Source of the DNA: Heloderma charlesbogerti | Taxonomy: Eukaryota; Chordata; Lepidosauria; Squamata; Helodermatidae | Assembly: GCA_026122225.1 (NCBI GenBank) | Contig: JANEZZ010002664.1 | Location: forward strand, 62,001 to 126,000 | Length of the DNA stretch: 64,000 nt | Reading direction: 5' to 3' | Shown here: positions 10,560 through 21,201 of the stretch, piece after piece | Numbering within the stretch: the stretch's first letter is position 1 | How the letters are laid out: every line of letters begins with the position of its first letter | Translations under genes and position numbers: made by a program | The notes under the pieces: model-generated | The model's database searches: none | Told to the model about the DNA's origin: nothing | The model's input: only the letters and a program-made list of their open reading frames with translations

Positions 10560-11372
10560 GAAAGCTTTGCAGTCCAGGCACGGGAAGCCTCCAGCCTGGG
10601 TTACTGCAATGCGCTCGATGTGGGGCTCCCCTTGAGGCTGGTCCGGGAGCTGCAGCTGGTTGTGGACTGGAGCGTCGTTTCAACCGCATGTCATGCCATT
10701 GCTGAAAGAATGAGACTGGGCTATGTGTAGGGGCGTGCTGCTAGTGTATAAAGCCCTAAACCAGCCTCTCCAAACCTGGGGCCTTCCAGATGTTTGGACT
10801 ACAGCTCCTAAGAATCCCGACCATTGCCCATGCTGACAGGAGCTTGCGGGGGTTGTAGCCCAATATATCCAGAGGCACCAGGTTTGGGAAAGCTGTTCTT
10901 TATCTTTCAGCTGGACTTGGACTGGACAGCCCTTAAAATTCAAGGTGTTGGTTTGGACCTTTAAAACCCTATATGGTTCCGGCCCAGCCTATCTCAAGGA
11001 GCACCTCCAGCAACACCAGACGGGCCGCTCAACAAGATCAGCCTCGGATGACCTTCCCTCTGTCTCATCAGCCAGGACAGCTAGGCTGGGGAGGATGAGG
11101 GAGACGGCCCTCTCTGTAGTGGCCCCTACTCTGTGGAATTCCATCCCTAGGGTACTTTGCCATGCCCCCTCTTTAATGAGCTTCCGCCACACATTAAAAA
11201 CATGGTTGTTCAGGCAGGCATTTGGGGTGGGTTAGGGTATTTTTAGAAATACGATGTTTTAATGTGGGATTTTATTGTTTTAAGCTGTTGTATTATTGTA
11301 CATCGCCCAGAGTGGCCAGGTGACTGGCCAGATGGGTGATTAAGACATTTAATAAATAAAAAATCAATTAAT
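10560..11372 (+). mobile_element. L2 LINE 3' portion, split by a family C element
   Basis: The first half carries the L2 RT segment YCNALDVGLPLR..LVRELQLV (10600-10670). After the nested element it resumes with YLKEHLQQHQTGRSTRSASD, ALSVVAPTLWNSIPRV and LKTWLF (10985-11220). It then has the 3' UTR CCCAGAGTGGCCAGGTG and an (AATAAA)-type tail. Frames are disrupted; no catalytic motif remains. Confidence 0.85.
10761..10895. mobile_element. fold-back hAT mini-element, family C copy 1 (inside L2)
   Basis: CCTCTCCAAACCTGGGGCC at the left is mirrored by GGCACCAGGTTTGGGAAAGC at the right, with TTTGGACTACAGCTCC / GGGTTGTAGCCCAA between. It interrupts the L2 frame, so it is younger than the L2. Confidence 0.8.
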
Positions 11373-11384
11373 TAAAATTTTCCT

Positions 11385-11755
11385 TGGAGGCTGCTTTGGG
11401 GCTTCCAAGGCAGGCCCAATTCACTTTGGGCTGATTCGCCTCCCCCTGACCCACTTCAGGTTATGGAGCTGAAGCAGGATTCAGACATAAAATGGCTCCC
11501 CCCTCCAGAACGACAAGACCACTGCGGGCATGCATCCAGAGGACCCAGATAAGGAGCTGGAGGCTGGGCAGCAGGAGCGGCGCACCTGGGCTTCCAGATC
11601 GCACCGAAGTGCAACAGAGCACTTTGGAACGACCCAACCCGCTTCGTGCCGCTTCGTGCCTCTTCCGCTTTGCCTCGGAGGTGGCACGAAGCGGCCTGAG
11701 GTGGCCCACTTTGACTCGGAGCTCGCACTTCGGGCTGAAGCATTGTACGGCCCTA
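11385..11755. mobile_element. hAT-like element, family D, partial copy
   Basis: The right end CTTCGGGCTGAAGC..ACGGCCCTA is the reverse of the left end of the complete family D element at 43.7 kb (TAGGGCTGTGCA..). Internal CACGAAGC/GCTTCGTGCC blocks form inverted pairs. The left end is not found. Confidence 0.65.
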
Positions 11756-11803
11756 GAGGATAGCGTCTTAAACCTGGGGCCTGATCCAGCCAGGACACAC
11801 ACT

Positions 11804-11875
11804 TAGGGATGTCAGAGAATTCTGCCACAGATTGAAATGGGATCGAATTCCCTTCAGTCCGTGCCACGGAATCCT
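11804..11875 (+). mobile_element. family A terminal fragment
   Basis: TAGGGATGTCAGAGAATTCT followed by the terminal hairpin (GCCACAGATT..AGTCCGTGCCACGG-like). Only the hairpin end survives. Confidence 0.7.
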
Positions 11876-11883
11876 CTGGATCG

Positions 11884-12536
11884 GGATGTGGAAATACAAA
11901 GCTGAGCAGAGAGGAGAACCAACTCTGTGCATGTCTACTCAGAAGTAAGTCTTACTGAGTTCAATGCGACCTACTCCTACACATGTCAGCACCCCACTTG
12001 TCCCCAGCTCAGCTTTATATTTCCACATCCATCTCATGATCAAACCTCCTGTTAGTTATCTCAGAAGACCCTTGGGTGAATGGGGGGGGTTTTCCAGGGA
12101 ACAGCTGGACTGAGGGAGATTCCCCCCCCACACACACATAATGGAAGAATACAGTTCTTCATATTCCCTGGTATGTTTATTCCTCATTTTGTCCATTCCC
12201 TGAGCATGTGCAGAGTGTGCTTTTTATTCAAACAAAGAGAAGGTTGCTGATCTTTCCCTTCATGCTGCATTTGTACAAGTGTGACTGCTTTAGAAAGAAC
12301 TTTCCATTATTCTGTCTCTTTTTCTTCATGAGTTTCATAACAGAAGTATGGTGTAGTGGTTAGAGTCCAGCCCAAAGTCACCCAGTAAGATAACTAACAG
12401 GTTTGATCATGAGCTGGATGTGGAAATACAAAGCTGAGCTGGGGGCAAGTGGGGTGCTGACATGTGTAGGAGTAAGTCGCATTGAACTCAGTAAGACTTA
12501 CTTCTGAGTAGACATGCACAGAGTTGGTTCTCCTGT
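11884..12536. repeat. large inverted repeat, about 147-bp arms
   Basis: The left arm (about 11912-12063) and right arm (about 12388-12533) are reverse complements with a 3-bp indel and about four substitutions, near 97% identical. The spacer is about 320 bp. Each arm contains the palindromic mini-element motif TCTACTCAGAAGTAAGTCTT. SINE S1 scraps (12347-12387, 12537-12570) lie beside the right arm in scrambled order. Confidence 0.88.
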
Positions 12537-12569
12537 CCATTTTAGCCTCACAACGTCAACAACAATGCT

Positions 12570-13644
12570 GGATGTGTAAATATAAAGCTTAGCAGGGAGA
12601 ATAATACCTCATACAGGGCTCCAGACCAGCATGGTCATTTTAAAAGGTTTTTCCTTTCTTTAAAACAGCATTGCTTTAAACAAAGAGTGCATCGCTCAGG
12701 CTCACCTAGGACAGCCTTCTTTTGGAAGCCCCTAGGAGGAGGAAGTGTTTTGGCTGAAAGTAATTACTGCAGGAAAAGTACGTAAATATCTACGAAAAAT
12801 AGCCTTTCTTACGGAAGTTATGCAGACTCACGGAGATGGCTGGGCACCGGAATTACGGCTGTTGGTACGGATTTATCTTCGTAATTTTCGGAGCGGAAAA
12901 AAAGAGAGGAGAATTCCGGGGGCTTGTGAACGACGGTACGGAGCACTGGCCGTAAACTGCGGAAGTCAAGTGACACGGAAGGTACACAATTCGTACACCC
13001 CTACAACAGATTCCAAGGTACCAATATGATTCATGTCCATTTGTGTGAAAGGATGATACAGTTTATTGATGGAAAACGGACACATATAATACAAACTAAG
13101 AAAAGCTGACACACATCCTTCTGCTCAAAGCTGTAGCTGCTCCGGTTCCCTAGATGCAACAGGCCTCATCCCAGGGACTGTTTTCCTGAGCAGGTGGTGC
13201 GCCTTGTCTCCCCCCACCCTCTGGTGAGAACAGGTACCAGGCTAATCTGCCCAGGATTTTATAGGGCTTGTCTCACTGAGTTAAAGACTGCCCCAAGACA
13301 CACACACACACACCTCCCTCCCTCACCAAGGAGGAGAAAGGGGGACCTTTATTTCTTGGCAGGAAAGAAGGTTTCTCACAGCAAAGAAAGGAGCATTCTT
13401 ATCCGAAGGAAAGTACAAACTGTGCAAGGCAGCAACTGTGCATTATCTAAGTTTTGTTGGTAGCAAAAAGCCCTGATCTTCACTATACAGTTATGAAAAC
13501 CAGCTCCAACTTCCTAATAGTTGCCAACTGCTCTACCAAACAAGCACACATATGCTCCTAGACACTGCATATGACCCTGTGCAAGTTCAAACCTGATTCC
13601 TCACCATTCTTCCAAAACCAAATCCAATACAGATGCCTTCAAAG
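12570..13644. other. no gene seen; one possible transposon end
   Basis: CGTACACCCCTA near 13000 is the reverse of the family A start TAGGGGTGTACG, and the block 12745-13004 is rich in TACGGA/TCCGTA motifs, so it may be an old related element. A short (CA)n occurs at 13299-13312. Nothing else recognised. Confidence 0.4.
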
Positions 13645-14074
13645 TAGGGATGTCAGAGAATTCTGCCACGGACCCCAATGAGGGGTCGTCAGTAGGGTTC
13701 TATTGAATCCGGCCTCCGGAGTCCGTGGTGGAAAGGATCCCTTACCTCCTTCTCCTGCTGGAATCCTCTTCGGCCAGATCGTATCGTTGGTGATACGGCC
13801 GCCTTTGGCGTGCCATATCGCTGGCTGAGGGATCTCCGGATGCAAGTGGTCTGGTGGATGCCATTTGCGGCTGTAAAGCCCGTAGTTTAACCTAATTGCA
13901 GCCATTTATGCCAATGGCGGCCATATCGCCAATGATACAGAGCCGGTGGCTGGCTCCATGGAATTGCAGCGTAGCGGAACCAGCTGAAGAGGATTCCAGG
14001 GGGAGGGACGGATTGCCTCCCCCCGTGGGCAGATTCCCCCCTGGAACAGCAGGTAGGGAATCCACCCATCCCTA
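13645..14074 (-). mobile_element. hAT-type palindromic element, family A copy 2
   Basis: Perfect 8-bp duplications CTTCAAAG (13637-13644 and 14075-14082) surround TAGGGATGTC..CCATCCCTA. The terminal hairpin lies at the left (GCCACGGACCCC..GGAGTCCGTGG). The interior has CAATGGCGGCC but lacks the TACGTAAATATTTACGTA module. Confidence 0.93.
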
Positions 14075-14082
14075 CTTCAAAG

Positions 14083-14451
14083 TGAGGATTGGCCTTTCTC
14101 AAGTAGGACACATGGCCATCTACCATGTAGACTAGGTAGACTATCTATCTCCTGGCTTCAGCTCCAGAGAAACACTCGCCATTCAAACCCAGGGCTGAGC
14201 TTTGCTCCCCCCCCCCCCCACAAGCCTGTCCTGCCTTGCATCACTCTTCAGCAAATAGGCTTTTTGCAGGCGGCAGCCTGCCAAATGATTTGGACTGGTC
14301 ATTTATGGTTCGTTATTTACACTACGGTACTCAATGGTGGCTGGTGCCCACTGCGACTGGGGCAAAGCCACAAAGGGCAGGGCAATTAATGGGAGGCAGA
14401 ACACAGAGGTTGCAATAGGCAGAGCCAGGGCATCACAAATACCCACAGCAG
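14083..14451. other. no recognisable feature; C homopolymer
   Basis: Contains a run of about 13 C at 14207-14219. No gene or repeat family seen. Confidence 0.4.
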
Positions 14452-14898
14452 CAATCCATTGTACAGAAAAGGGAGACTGAGGCAGATTAGCTTAATGAGA
14501 TCATGCCTGCAAAGCGGAGGATTGGGCAATGGGAGAGCCATGCAATCCATTGTACAGAAAAGGGAGACTGAGGCAGATTAGCTTTGAGATCATGCCTGCA
14601 AAGTGGAGGATTGGGCAATGGGAGAGCCACGCAATCCATTGTACAGAAAAGGGAGACTGAGGCAGATTAGCTATGAGATCATGCCTGCAAAGCGGAGGAT
14701 TGGGCGATGGGAGAGCCATGCAATCCATTGTACAGAAAAGGGAGACTGAGGCAGATTAGTTTTGAGATCATGCCTGCAAAGCGGAGGATTGGGCAATGGG
14801 AGAGCCACGCAATCCATTGTACAGAAAAGGGAGACTGAGGCAGATTAGCTTTGAGATCATGCCTGCAAAGCAGAGGATTGGGCAATGGGAGAGCCATG
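14452..14898 (+). repeat. 89-91-bp tandem repeat, five copies
   Basis: CAATCCATTGTACAGAAAAG recurs at 14452, 14543, 14632, 14721 and 14810. Units are almost identical apart from a 2-bp length change in unit 1. A diverged half unit (CCCCCATTGCACAGAGAAGA) follows at about 14949. Confidence 0.95.
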
Positions 14899-15010
14899 CA
14901 GCACCGCAGAAGCATTCCTTTGGAGGCACAGTTTCCTGTTCCAGCAACAACCCCCATTGCACAGAGAAGAGAAACTAAGGCAGGTAATGTCAAAACTGGT
15001 CACTCTACAC

Positions 15011-15178
15011 CTTTGCTGCTTTGGATATGCCTGATCTCGTCTGATCTCATAAGCTAAGCAAGGTCAGCCCTGGTTAGTACTTGGATGGGAGACCACCTGG
15101 GAATCCTGCGTTGAGCAGCGGGTTGGACTCGATGGTCTTGTAGGCCCTTTCCAACCCTCTGATTCTATGATTCTATGA
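15011..15178 (+). mobile_element. 5S rRNA / CR1 chimeric retrosequence (SINE-like)
   Basis: Positions about 15027-15105 match vertebrate 5S rRNA from GATCTCGTCTGATCTC through AAGCTAAGCA and GGTTAGTACTTGGATGGGAG to ACCACCTGGGAAT. This keeps the internal pol III control region (box A and box C). It fuses directly to a CR1 3' end: TTGAGCAGCGGGTTGGACTC .. ATTCTATGATTCTATGA. The first about 25 nt of 5S are missing or diverged. This is either one template-switch product or a member of a 5S-headed, CR1-tailed SINE family. It is not a functional 5S gene. Confidence 0.9.
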
Positions 15179-15640
15179 AACCGTTCATGCAAAGCAGAGA
15201 GGGTGATCTTAGGTTTACACACACATGCACGCATGCAGATGCACACACAGTTTACACACCCATTCTTACTTTAAGCACATGGGGCCCAATCCAGATTAGC
15301 GCTGCCCCATCTGCACAAAGCAATGAGCCACCCCTGGGCATATTTCCTCTTCCTCCTCCTTTTCTCTTAAAAAATATGTTTAGAATGCATTTTTATTTCA
15401 TTAGGCCTCTCTCTCATCCCCCAAACCATTCAGTTTCCTTTGATTGTGAGCCCACCAAGGGTCCAGGCTATTAACATTTAGAAAAACTTCTGCAAGCCTC
15501 TCTGAGCCCATGGGATAGAGCAAGATATACATCAAATGAATGAATAAATGAATGAATGCTGTCAGGATCACGTCCCTTGGCCGATTTGTTCTTAATGGTT
15601 TTATATGAACCAGAGTTCTCCCTGGTTTGCACAAAACCAT
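15179..15640. other. no gene; L2-like 3' tail at about 15430-15556
   Basis: (CA)-rich stretch at 15220-15250. TTGTGAGCCCACCAAGGGTC..AAATGAATGAATAAATGAATG resembles an L2-type 3' UTR and tail. A short hairpin CTTAATGGTTTT / AAAACCATTAAG lies at 15591-15643. Confidence 0.45.
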
Positions 15641-15646
15641 TAAGAT

Positions 15647-16077
15647 CAGGAATGTTCAGGCAAGGGCAATCTTGCATAGGAACGGCGTGGGCGTTTGCTT
15701 GGGGCTGGAAACTCGGCGATTTCTTGCTGGCTCGGCCCCCAGGACGCTAGTCCCCAGATCCCCTCCCTTACCTGTCTTGGCGCATGCTGAGCTGGGCAAG
15801 TGTGTGGTTGCCTGCTCCCTTGCCATTGCGTAAAAATGCACAATTTATGCCTGTAATTTTGAGCAAATGGCTGCTTTGCAGCCGACATTTGCACAAACGG
15901 TTATTTACGAAAAAGGCCGAGTTGCCATTTTTTACGCAAAGTGGCAGCTTGGTGAGGGTTAGGGTGCCTGTGAGCTGCTTGCTGGGTGCCCATGGACTGC
16001 CCTGCGGCTTGCCGCACGCAGTGGGGCGGACACCAGGGGTCTGGCACGTGGCGCGAGAAATGGTGAGTCCACCTATC
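15647..16077. mobile_element. probable hAT-like fold-back element
   Basis: The right border CCACCTATCCCT resembles other hAT-type ends here. The interior has inverted segments GCCATTGCGTAAAAA / TTTTTTACGCAAAGTGGC and GCAAATGGCTGC / GCAGCCGACATTTGC. The left end and target duplication are not resolved. Confidence 0.4.
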
Positions 16078-16392
16078 CCTCATCTTGCAGCCATCTCCAA
16101 GCCCCCTTCTGGTTTACTTCTCTCCCCAAAACACAGATCACAGAGGAATTGCTCTGTGCCCTTGGTGGAGCTGTGCATCAGTGCTGGAGTTAACGCCATA
16201 CTTCAGTCCTGCCAGAACAGATGAACACCAAAATAAGTCCTGGAAGTGCGATTCTGGCCACCGTTCAAGGTGGCCGTTCCTTGGACAGGAATTCCTACAG
16301 TTGTTGGGAGTGGTGACAGCTGGGGATCTACGGAGCTGAAGAGAAGAGCTGATGTTCATTCCTGATTTCAGAGGTGCAAAACCTTAGGCCTG

Positions 16393-16610
16393 TGCCGTGG
16401 AGGCTGGCTGGTGGCTCCGATTTCGGGGGGGGGGCTGTGAATCCATTCTGGGTTTCAGTCAGAACCAGCCAGAATGCTAAAGGAGCTGTCCAAAGCGCTG
16501 AGCCTATTTGGGGGATAGGGTTCAGCACCATGGATAGCTCCTGTAGAGTTCTGACTGAAACCCGGATGAGATTCACCACCCCACTGACATCAGAGCCGCC
16601 AACCACCACG
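16393..16610. mobile_element. palindromic hAT mini-element, family B copy 2
   Basis: GTGGAGGCTGGCTGGTGGCT..GGGTTTCAGTCAGAACCAG is mirrored by GTTCTGACTGAAACCCGG..CAGAGCCGCCAACCACCACG. The centre contains AAGGAGCTGTCCAAAGCGCT and a mirrored GATAGCTCC. Confidence 0.8.
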
Positions 16611-16800
16611 GGCCCAAATGCCCAAAGCCTGTGCAAATAACTGTCTTGAGGAGGCACCTGAATGACAACAGTGCTGGAGGCAGCCAAATCTTGACTGGAA
16701 GAGAGTTCCACAGCCAGGGTGACACCACTGAGAAGGCTCCCCCACCTGTGGCATCTCCACAGGCCACCTTCTTCAAGCAATACCTCTCCAGCCAACCTGA
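16611..16800 (-). mobile_element. L2 LINE fragment
   Basis: On the minus strand the frame reads AFSVVSPWLWNSLPVKIWLP and LLSFRCLLKTV, the conserved L2 C-terminal block. Confidence 0.75.
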
Positions 16801-16878
16801 ATTCCTGGTTGGTCAGTAATGGGGAAGGCGAACCTTCAAGTACATGTCCATCAACATAAACTAATCAGGGGAAGACTA

Positions 16879-17482
16879 TGTCAGGATTGATTCTGAGTGC
16901 AGGGAGATAGTTAACAGCTCAGATTCAGAAGGGGAACAGCCAGAACCGGGGGATGCCTTTTCCAGAGCCAGTTCAGATATGGGTAGGCATGCTTCTCGGG
17001 TGACTAACTCCCAGATGCCCGGGCCTGAAGTCCCCCCCTTGCCCCCCTCTGTGAGAAGCCAGGAGGAGAGTGGGGGCTGTGACCTAAGAGATGCTAGACT
17101 GCGGCACAGAGCTAAGAGGGAAACGTCAGGGGCGGAGCTCAGATGGTCGACCCGGTTGGCAATGTGTGAGAGGCAACATAGGGGAGCATCCCTGGAAGGG
17201 CGGGACATCCCTCCCTAAGTTAGTCTAGCCAGCCAGCCTCACTTCAAACTGCAGGCAAACTGTTCCCATTTGAATCCCCTGGAGGCATTCCTTTGTAGCC
17301 TGAGAGTCTTCGAGGATTTGCATCTGTAATGAACCTGTTGATAATGAATTAAAGGCCTGAGACTGGAGCCTCTGGAGTTGTGGGAGTGCATCAGGAAAGA
17401 GGGGGCCCAAGGGAAACATGACCGACTGCAGCCTCTGTTGTGGCAGGTGAGAAGCCCTCCTCTCTCCAGCTATCACCAGACA
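16879..17482 (+). mobile_element. LTR-like sequence related to the solo LTRs
   Basis: Begins TGTCAGGATTGATTCTGAG and ends ..CACCAGACA. Like the solo LTR at 8.7 kb it has an acidic-codon stretch (AGCTCAGATTCAGAAGGGGA vs TCTGATTCTGAGGAGGA), and ATTAAA-type signal sequence near 17350. No 5-bp duplication was found, so the right end is unsure. Confidence 0.5.
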
Positions 17483-17522
17483 CTGCTGAGGCCATCAGTG
17501 GGAGAGGACACAGTGGGTGTCT

Positions 17523-17945
17523 TCCTTATTTATTTACAAGATTTATACACTGCTCTGCATCCAATTAAATATCTGAGTGGTGAACAATAAAAAGGACCAA
17601 TGATGATCACGATGATAATAACGAATTCAAACCTTTAAACTCAGATTGTGCCAAAAAACTGTGGTCGTTTAGTCCGGGAAGGCTTGTTGAAATAAAAATG
17701 TCTTCAGCAGGCACAAGAACAAAACGACACTGGTGCCTGACATCAAGAGGCAGGGAGTTCCACAGAGAGGGAACGGGTATACTAGAAGCTCTCCTCTGAG
17801 AGGACTCCAAATGGATCACAGGTCCACACAGAGCTACCAGGAGCGGCTCATCTGATGATCTCAGTGACTGAGCAGGCTGGTAAGTTGGAAGGTGCTCCCT
17901 CAAACATCCTGGGCCGTGTTTCCACAACAACGGAAGGAGAAGCTA
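17523..17945 (-). mobile_element. L2 LINE 3' portion
   Basis: On the minus strand: CLREHLPTYQPAQSLRSSDE, SIPVPSLWNSLPLDVR and a tail TATAAATCTTGTAAATAAAT. 5'-truncated, frames largely open over 17607-17930. Confidence 0.8.
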
Positions 17946-18344
17946 ATGGAGGAGTACCGGATTTTAAAAAAGGAATCAGCTTTGCTGCGATTTGGTCCAC
18001 GCAGGGCTCCACGAGGGAGTGCTCCAGACCAGTAAAAATTGCTTCGCAGAATATACTTCCCGGTAGGGGTGGGGGTTGGAGTGGACGTCATCTGACTGGC
18101 AGGGGCTGCTCAACCAGTCGGAGAGGTTTCCCCCCTCTCCCCCCCTTTCTCCTTTCCCCTGAAAGTCCAGATGCACCTGCATTTCAGGAGCAAGCCTCAC
18201 TGAGCACAACGGGAGTTACTTCCTAGCAGACACACGTATGCTTGTGCTGGGAAAGATGGGGGGGGGACAGAAGAGATGGAAACCAGCCCCCATTTTAACC
18301 TGCAGGATCTCTATAATGATGAGTGGAAGTAGTTTCTTCCTAAG
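17946..18344. other. no gene; mini-element debris
   Basis: GCCTCACTGAGCACAACGGG at about 18193 and GCCTCATTCAGCACAATGGG at 18935 are two copies of one short motif on either side of family A copy 3. They resemble half of the TCTACTCAGAAGTAAGT-type palindromic elements. C-rich at 18130-18150. Confidence 0.4.
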
Positions 18345-18352
18345 GCAATTAG

Positions 18353-18835
18353 TAGGGGTGTACGAAACCCCACTTACCTTGCTCCGCTGGGGTCCTGGGG
18401 GGGGGGAAGGAGGCGATCCGGTCCTCCCCCTGGAATCCTTCCCGGCCAGCTCCTCTCTGCAGTGTGTCCGCGGAGCTGCCGGCCGGGCCGATCCGCAGCC
18501 AGGCTGCTGCGGACGCAAATGGCGTCCTGCGTAGGGGATGCCATCTGCATCCCTGCTGTAGCTGTGATAGGCTACATAAATATTAACATAGCCTATCACG
18601 GCTAAAGCAGTGACGCAAATGGCATCCCCTACACAGGATGCCATTCGTGGCCGCACATCGGAGCAGTGGCCAGCAGCAGCTGGATCCGGACCGCCGGAGG
18701 CAGGTAGGATCCGGTCCGCTGGGACTTTGCGGGGTGGCGGGGGGGATTGCTCCGTTCTGCCACGGACTCCAGGGGGCCGTATTCTACAGAATCCAGCCTC
18801 ACTGGAGTCCGTGGCGGAACTCTCCGCCATCCCTA
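18353..18835 (+). mobile_element. hAT-type palindromic element, family A copy 3
   Basis: TAGGGGTGTACGAAA..TCTCCGCCATCCCTA with 8-bp flanks GCAATTAG / GCAATAAG (7 of 8). One palindromic module GTGATAGGCTACATAAATAT mirrored at 18565-18601, bracketed by GCAAATGGCGTCC / GACGCAAATGGCATCC. Terminal hairpin at the right. Confidence 0.92.
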
Positions 18836-18843
18836 GCAATAAG

Positions 18844-19319
18844 CCAAACAAAGGAGAATTGGAGCCTCGAGATCGCGCTGTGCTTTGTCAATTGAGGGGG
18901 GCATTAAGTATGTTCTGTGGGCATTCGGAGGGCAAGCCTCATTCAGCACAATGGGAGGAAACACCCCTGGACTGGGGTCACAGTGAAAGGCACACCCCTG
19001 GGCAGGTCCAGCATACCCGAGGTCAATGCGGGGGCTGGGGCACACAGCAACTATACCGGGGAGAACCCGACTTGAGGAAAGGAATCGGACTTCAAGCAGT
19101 CTCAGGAAATCCAGGTTTTCCCTGATAAGCTCTGGGTGGCTGCTGGATGGCCACGATGTCATCTATCCCTAATGACCTCAACATGCAGCCAACGTGGAGT
19201 AAACCACTGGCAGAAACACCGCCCCCCCGGTCCCAGCTATTCCATTGTGCTTAGATCCACCCCCATGACTCCTCCAATTAGTACGTGAAGAACTTTGTAC
19301 TGAAGAGCTAGTTGCTGAG
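18844..19319. other. no recognisable feature
   Basis: Mixed sequence, no family resemblance seen. Confidence 0.35.
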
Positions 19320-19490
19320 TTTGCTTTTTTCCCCCTCCTTCCCAATCCTTTTTCCTTGTGTGTTGTGCCTTTTAGACTGTAAGCCTGAGCCCCGGATTGA
19401 CTTATGACTGATCTGTGTGTGCTGCCCTGGGAGACTTTTTGGGCTGAAGAGTGGGGTAAAAATGTTCTGAAATTAATGGAGCGATCACTC
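19320..19490 (+). mobile_element. L2-like LINE 3' UTR fragment
   Basis: TTTTAGACTGTAAGCCTGAG..TTTTTGGGCTGAAGAGTGGG parallels the tail at 25.68-25.86 kb, which ends in (AATGAAT)n. Non-coding. Confidence 0.6.
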
Positions 19491-19689
19491 CGTCTAATTC
19501 CAGTGTTCAGGGGTGAGGGCCACTGCTTCTTCCACACGGAAGAGGAAGGTAGCAGCAGGCTCAGGGTTCGTGCGATCCCGCCATCGAGCTCAGTGAGGAG
19601 GACCTGCATTTTGGCATTCCAACCTTTTAGAATATGAAAAAACACGCAAGAGCTGGAAAACCAAAAGACAACCGGCGGTCAGGGGAAGG

Positions 19690-19808
19690 GAGTGTGGCCA
19701 GAGGGGTTTGACCACAACCCCCATCATTCCCAGCCAGCATGGGCATTGGTTTAGGATGATGGGGTTTGCAGTCCAACCCATCCAGAAGGTGCCAGGCTCA
19801 GGAAGGCT
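19690..19808. mobile_element. family C fold-back mini-element
   Basis: GACCACAACCCCCATCATTCC mirrored by GGATGATGGGGTTTGCAGTCC, with CAGCCAGCATGGGCATTGG centre and GAAGGTGCCAGGCTCAGGAA right end. Confidence 0.72.
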
Positions 19809-20811
19809 TCCCTAATGTATTTCTGCCTGCAACAAAACTCCCTTTTCGTGGGTTCCTCCCGTTGGCTGCTGGAGAGCAGAGAGTTTAAAAGGGATGTGAG
19901 AGTTGTGGCCCCACTCCCCGAATCATTTAACGGAAAGGTAAGTGATTTTTGTTAAAGGAAAACGGGCCTCTGTTTGCACAGCAGCCTTTGAACGGGGGCC
20001 CATTTGATGTGTCACACAGATGCGGATGGTACACCATAGCTCCTGTCATGTCAGCACATCTCCTCTGGGTTCCAAAGGGATGACGAGATGAAGGCAATTT
20101 GGCAATCCTTCTATCCCAACATGGATGAAAGGGACTGGATGGCGGGAGATGGGAGGAGGGAGAGAGGGAGGAAAGGAGGGGGTCTTGTGGGTGATTAAAT
20201 GAAAACAGAACAGCATCAAAGGCCAAAATCCGGCAATCATAGACAAGATGATGTGTACCCTATACGAAAATCAATCCAAATGGAATGCCAAGGGAACCCG
20301 GACTTTGAGCCCCAAACACTACAGCTAGATCCTGTAACTTGCGTACCCCATGCAAATTACCCAGGCAAGCCTGATTTATTTTATTCCACAACCTGGATTT
20401 GTTTGCTTGTTCTTATTTATCCCACTTTTTTTATCAATTGTAAATCCAAGAAGCTTCCACATGGTAGTTAAACAGTATGAAATAATTCCTTGTCTAAAAC
20501 AGCAGATTGAGACAAGAAAGGTATAAACAGTAGGACATGAAAGCCATAAATGTTCACCTCTAGAGCATCAAAATGGAGAGTTGAATACCTGTTGGAACAC
20601 CTGTTTTGCCCTGCAAAGAACAAAAACAAAAACCATGATGGAATCAGGTGGATCTTCTCCAGGGGACAATTTCACATTTCAGACACTACAACTGATAAGA
20701 CTCCATTTCTTGTACCTCTGGCTGTACATCTGATGATGGTGGCTCAGAGCAGGGCCACAGATGTCAACCTCCAAATCTTGGGAGATTCAAGTGGTCGAGC
20801 CCAGTACATGG
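19809..20811. other. no recognisable feature
   Basis: Includes a G/A-rich stretch at 20140-20185 and single-copy-looking sequence. No plausible exon. Confidence 0.35.
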
Positions 20812-20905
20812 GCAACGAAAATGATCAAGGGGCTGGTGCAACTCCCTTAAGAGAAAATGGTACAACGTCTGGGACTATTTTGCTTGGGAAAAGGGTGAAT
20901 CAGGA
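20812..20905 (+). mobile_element. CR1/L3-type LINE fragment
   Basis: AACGAAAATGATCAAGGGGC..TTTGCTTGGGAAAAGGGTGA is the KMIKGLEQ..LGLFLLGKRV segment. It is followed directly by a more 5' segment of another CR1/L3, so it is a separate copy. Confidence 0.7.
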
Positions 20906-21201
20906 CTGAGCAGTGAGGTGGCCGAGTTTGCTGTTGATACCCAATGATTTAGGGTAGTTTAACAAAAGAGGGTGGGAGATTGCGAGGAGCTCCAGAGTGA
21001 CCTCTCCAAACTGGGAGACTCCAAAATTGCAAATACGGTGCAATATAAGCAACTGTAAAGTGATGAATGTTGGGGCAACCCCCCCCCAACTTCACTTATA
21101 AGCTGATGGAATTTGAGCTGGCGGTGACCAGCCAAGAAAGAGATCTTGGGGTTGTGGTGGACAGCTCCATGAAAATGTCGACCCTGCTGTGAAAGAGCCA
21201 A

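Noticed and set aside
11461..11867. Overlapping open frames of 77-128 codons on both strands
   Set aside because: GC-rich family D element; the frames mirror each other because of its inverted blocks.
15027..15105. Functional 5S rRNA gene
   Set aside because: 5' part missing, several substitutions, no T-run terminator; fused to a CR1 tail.
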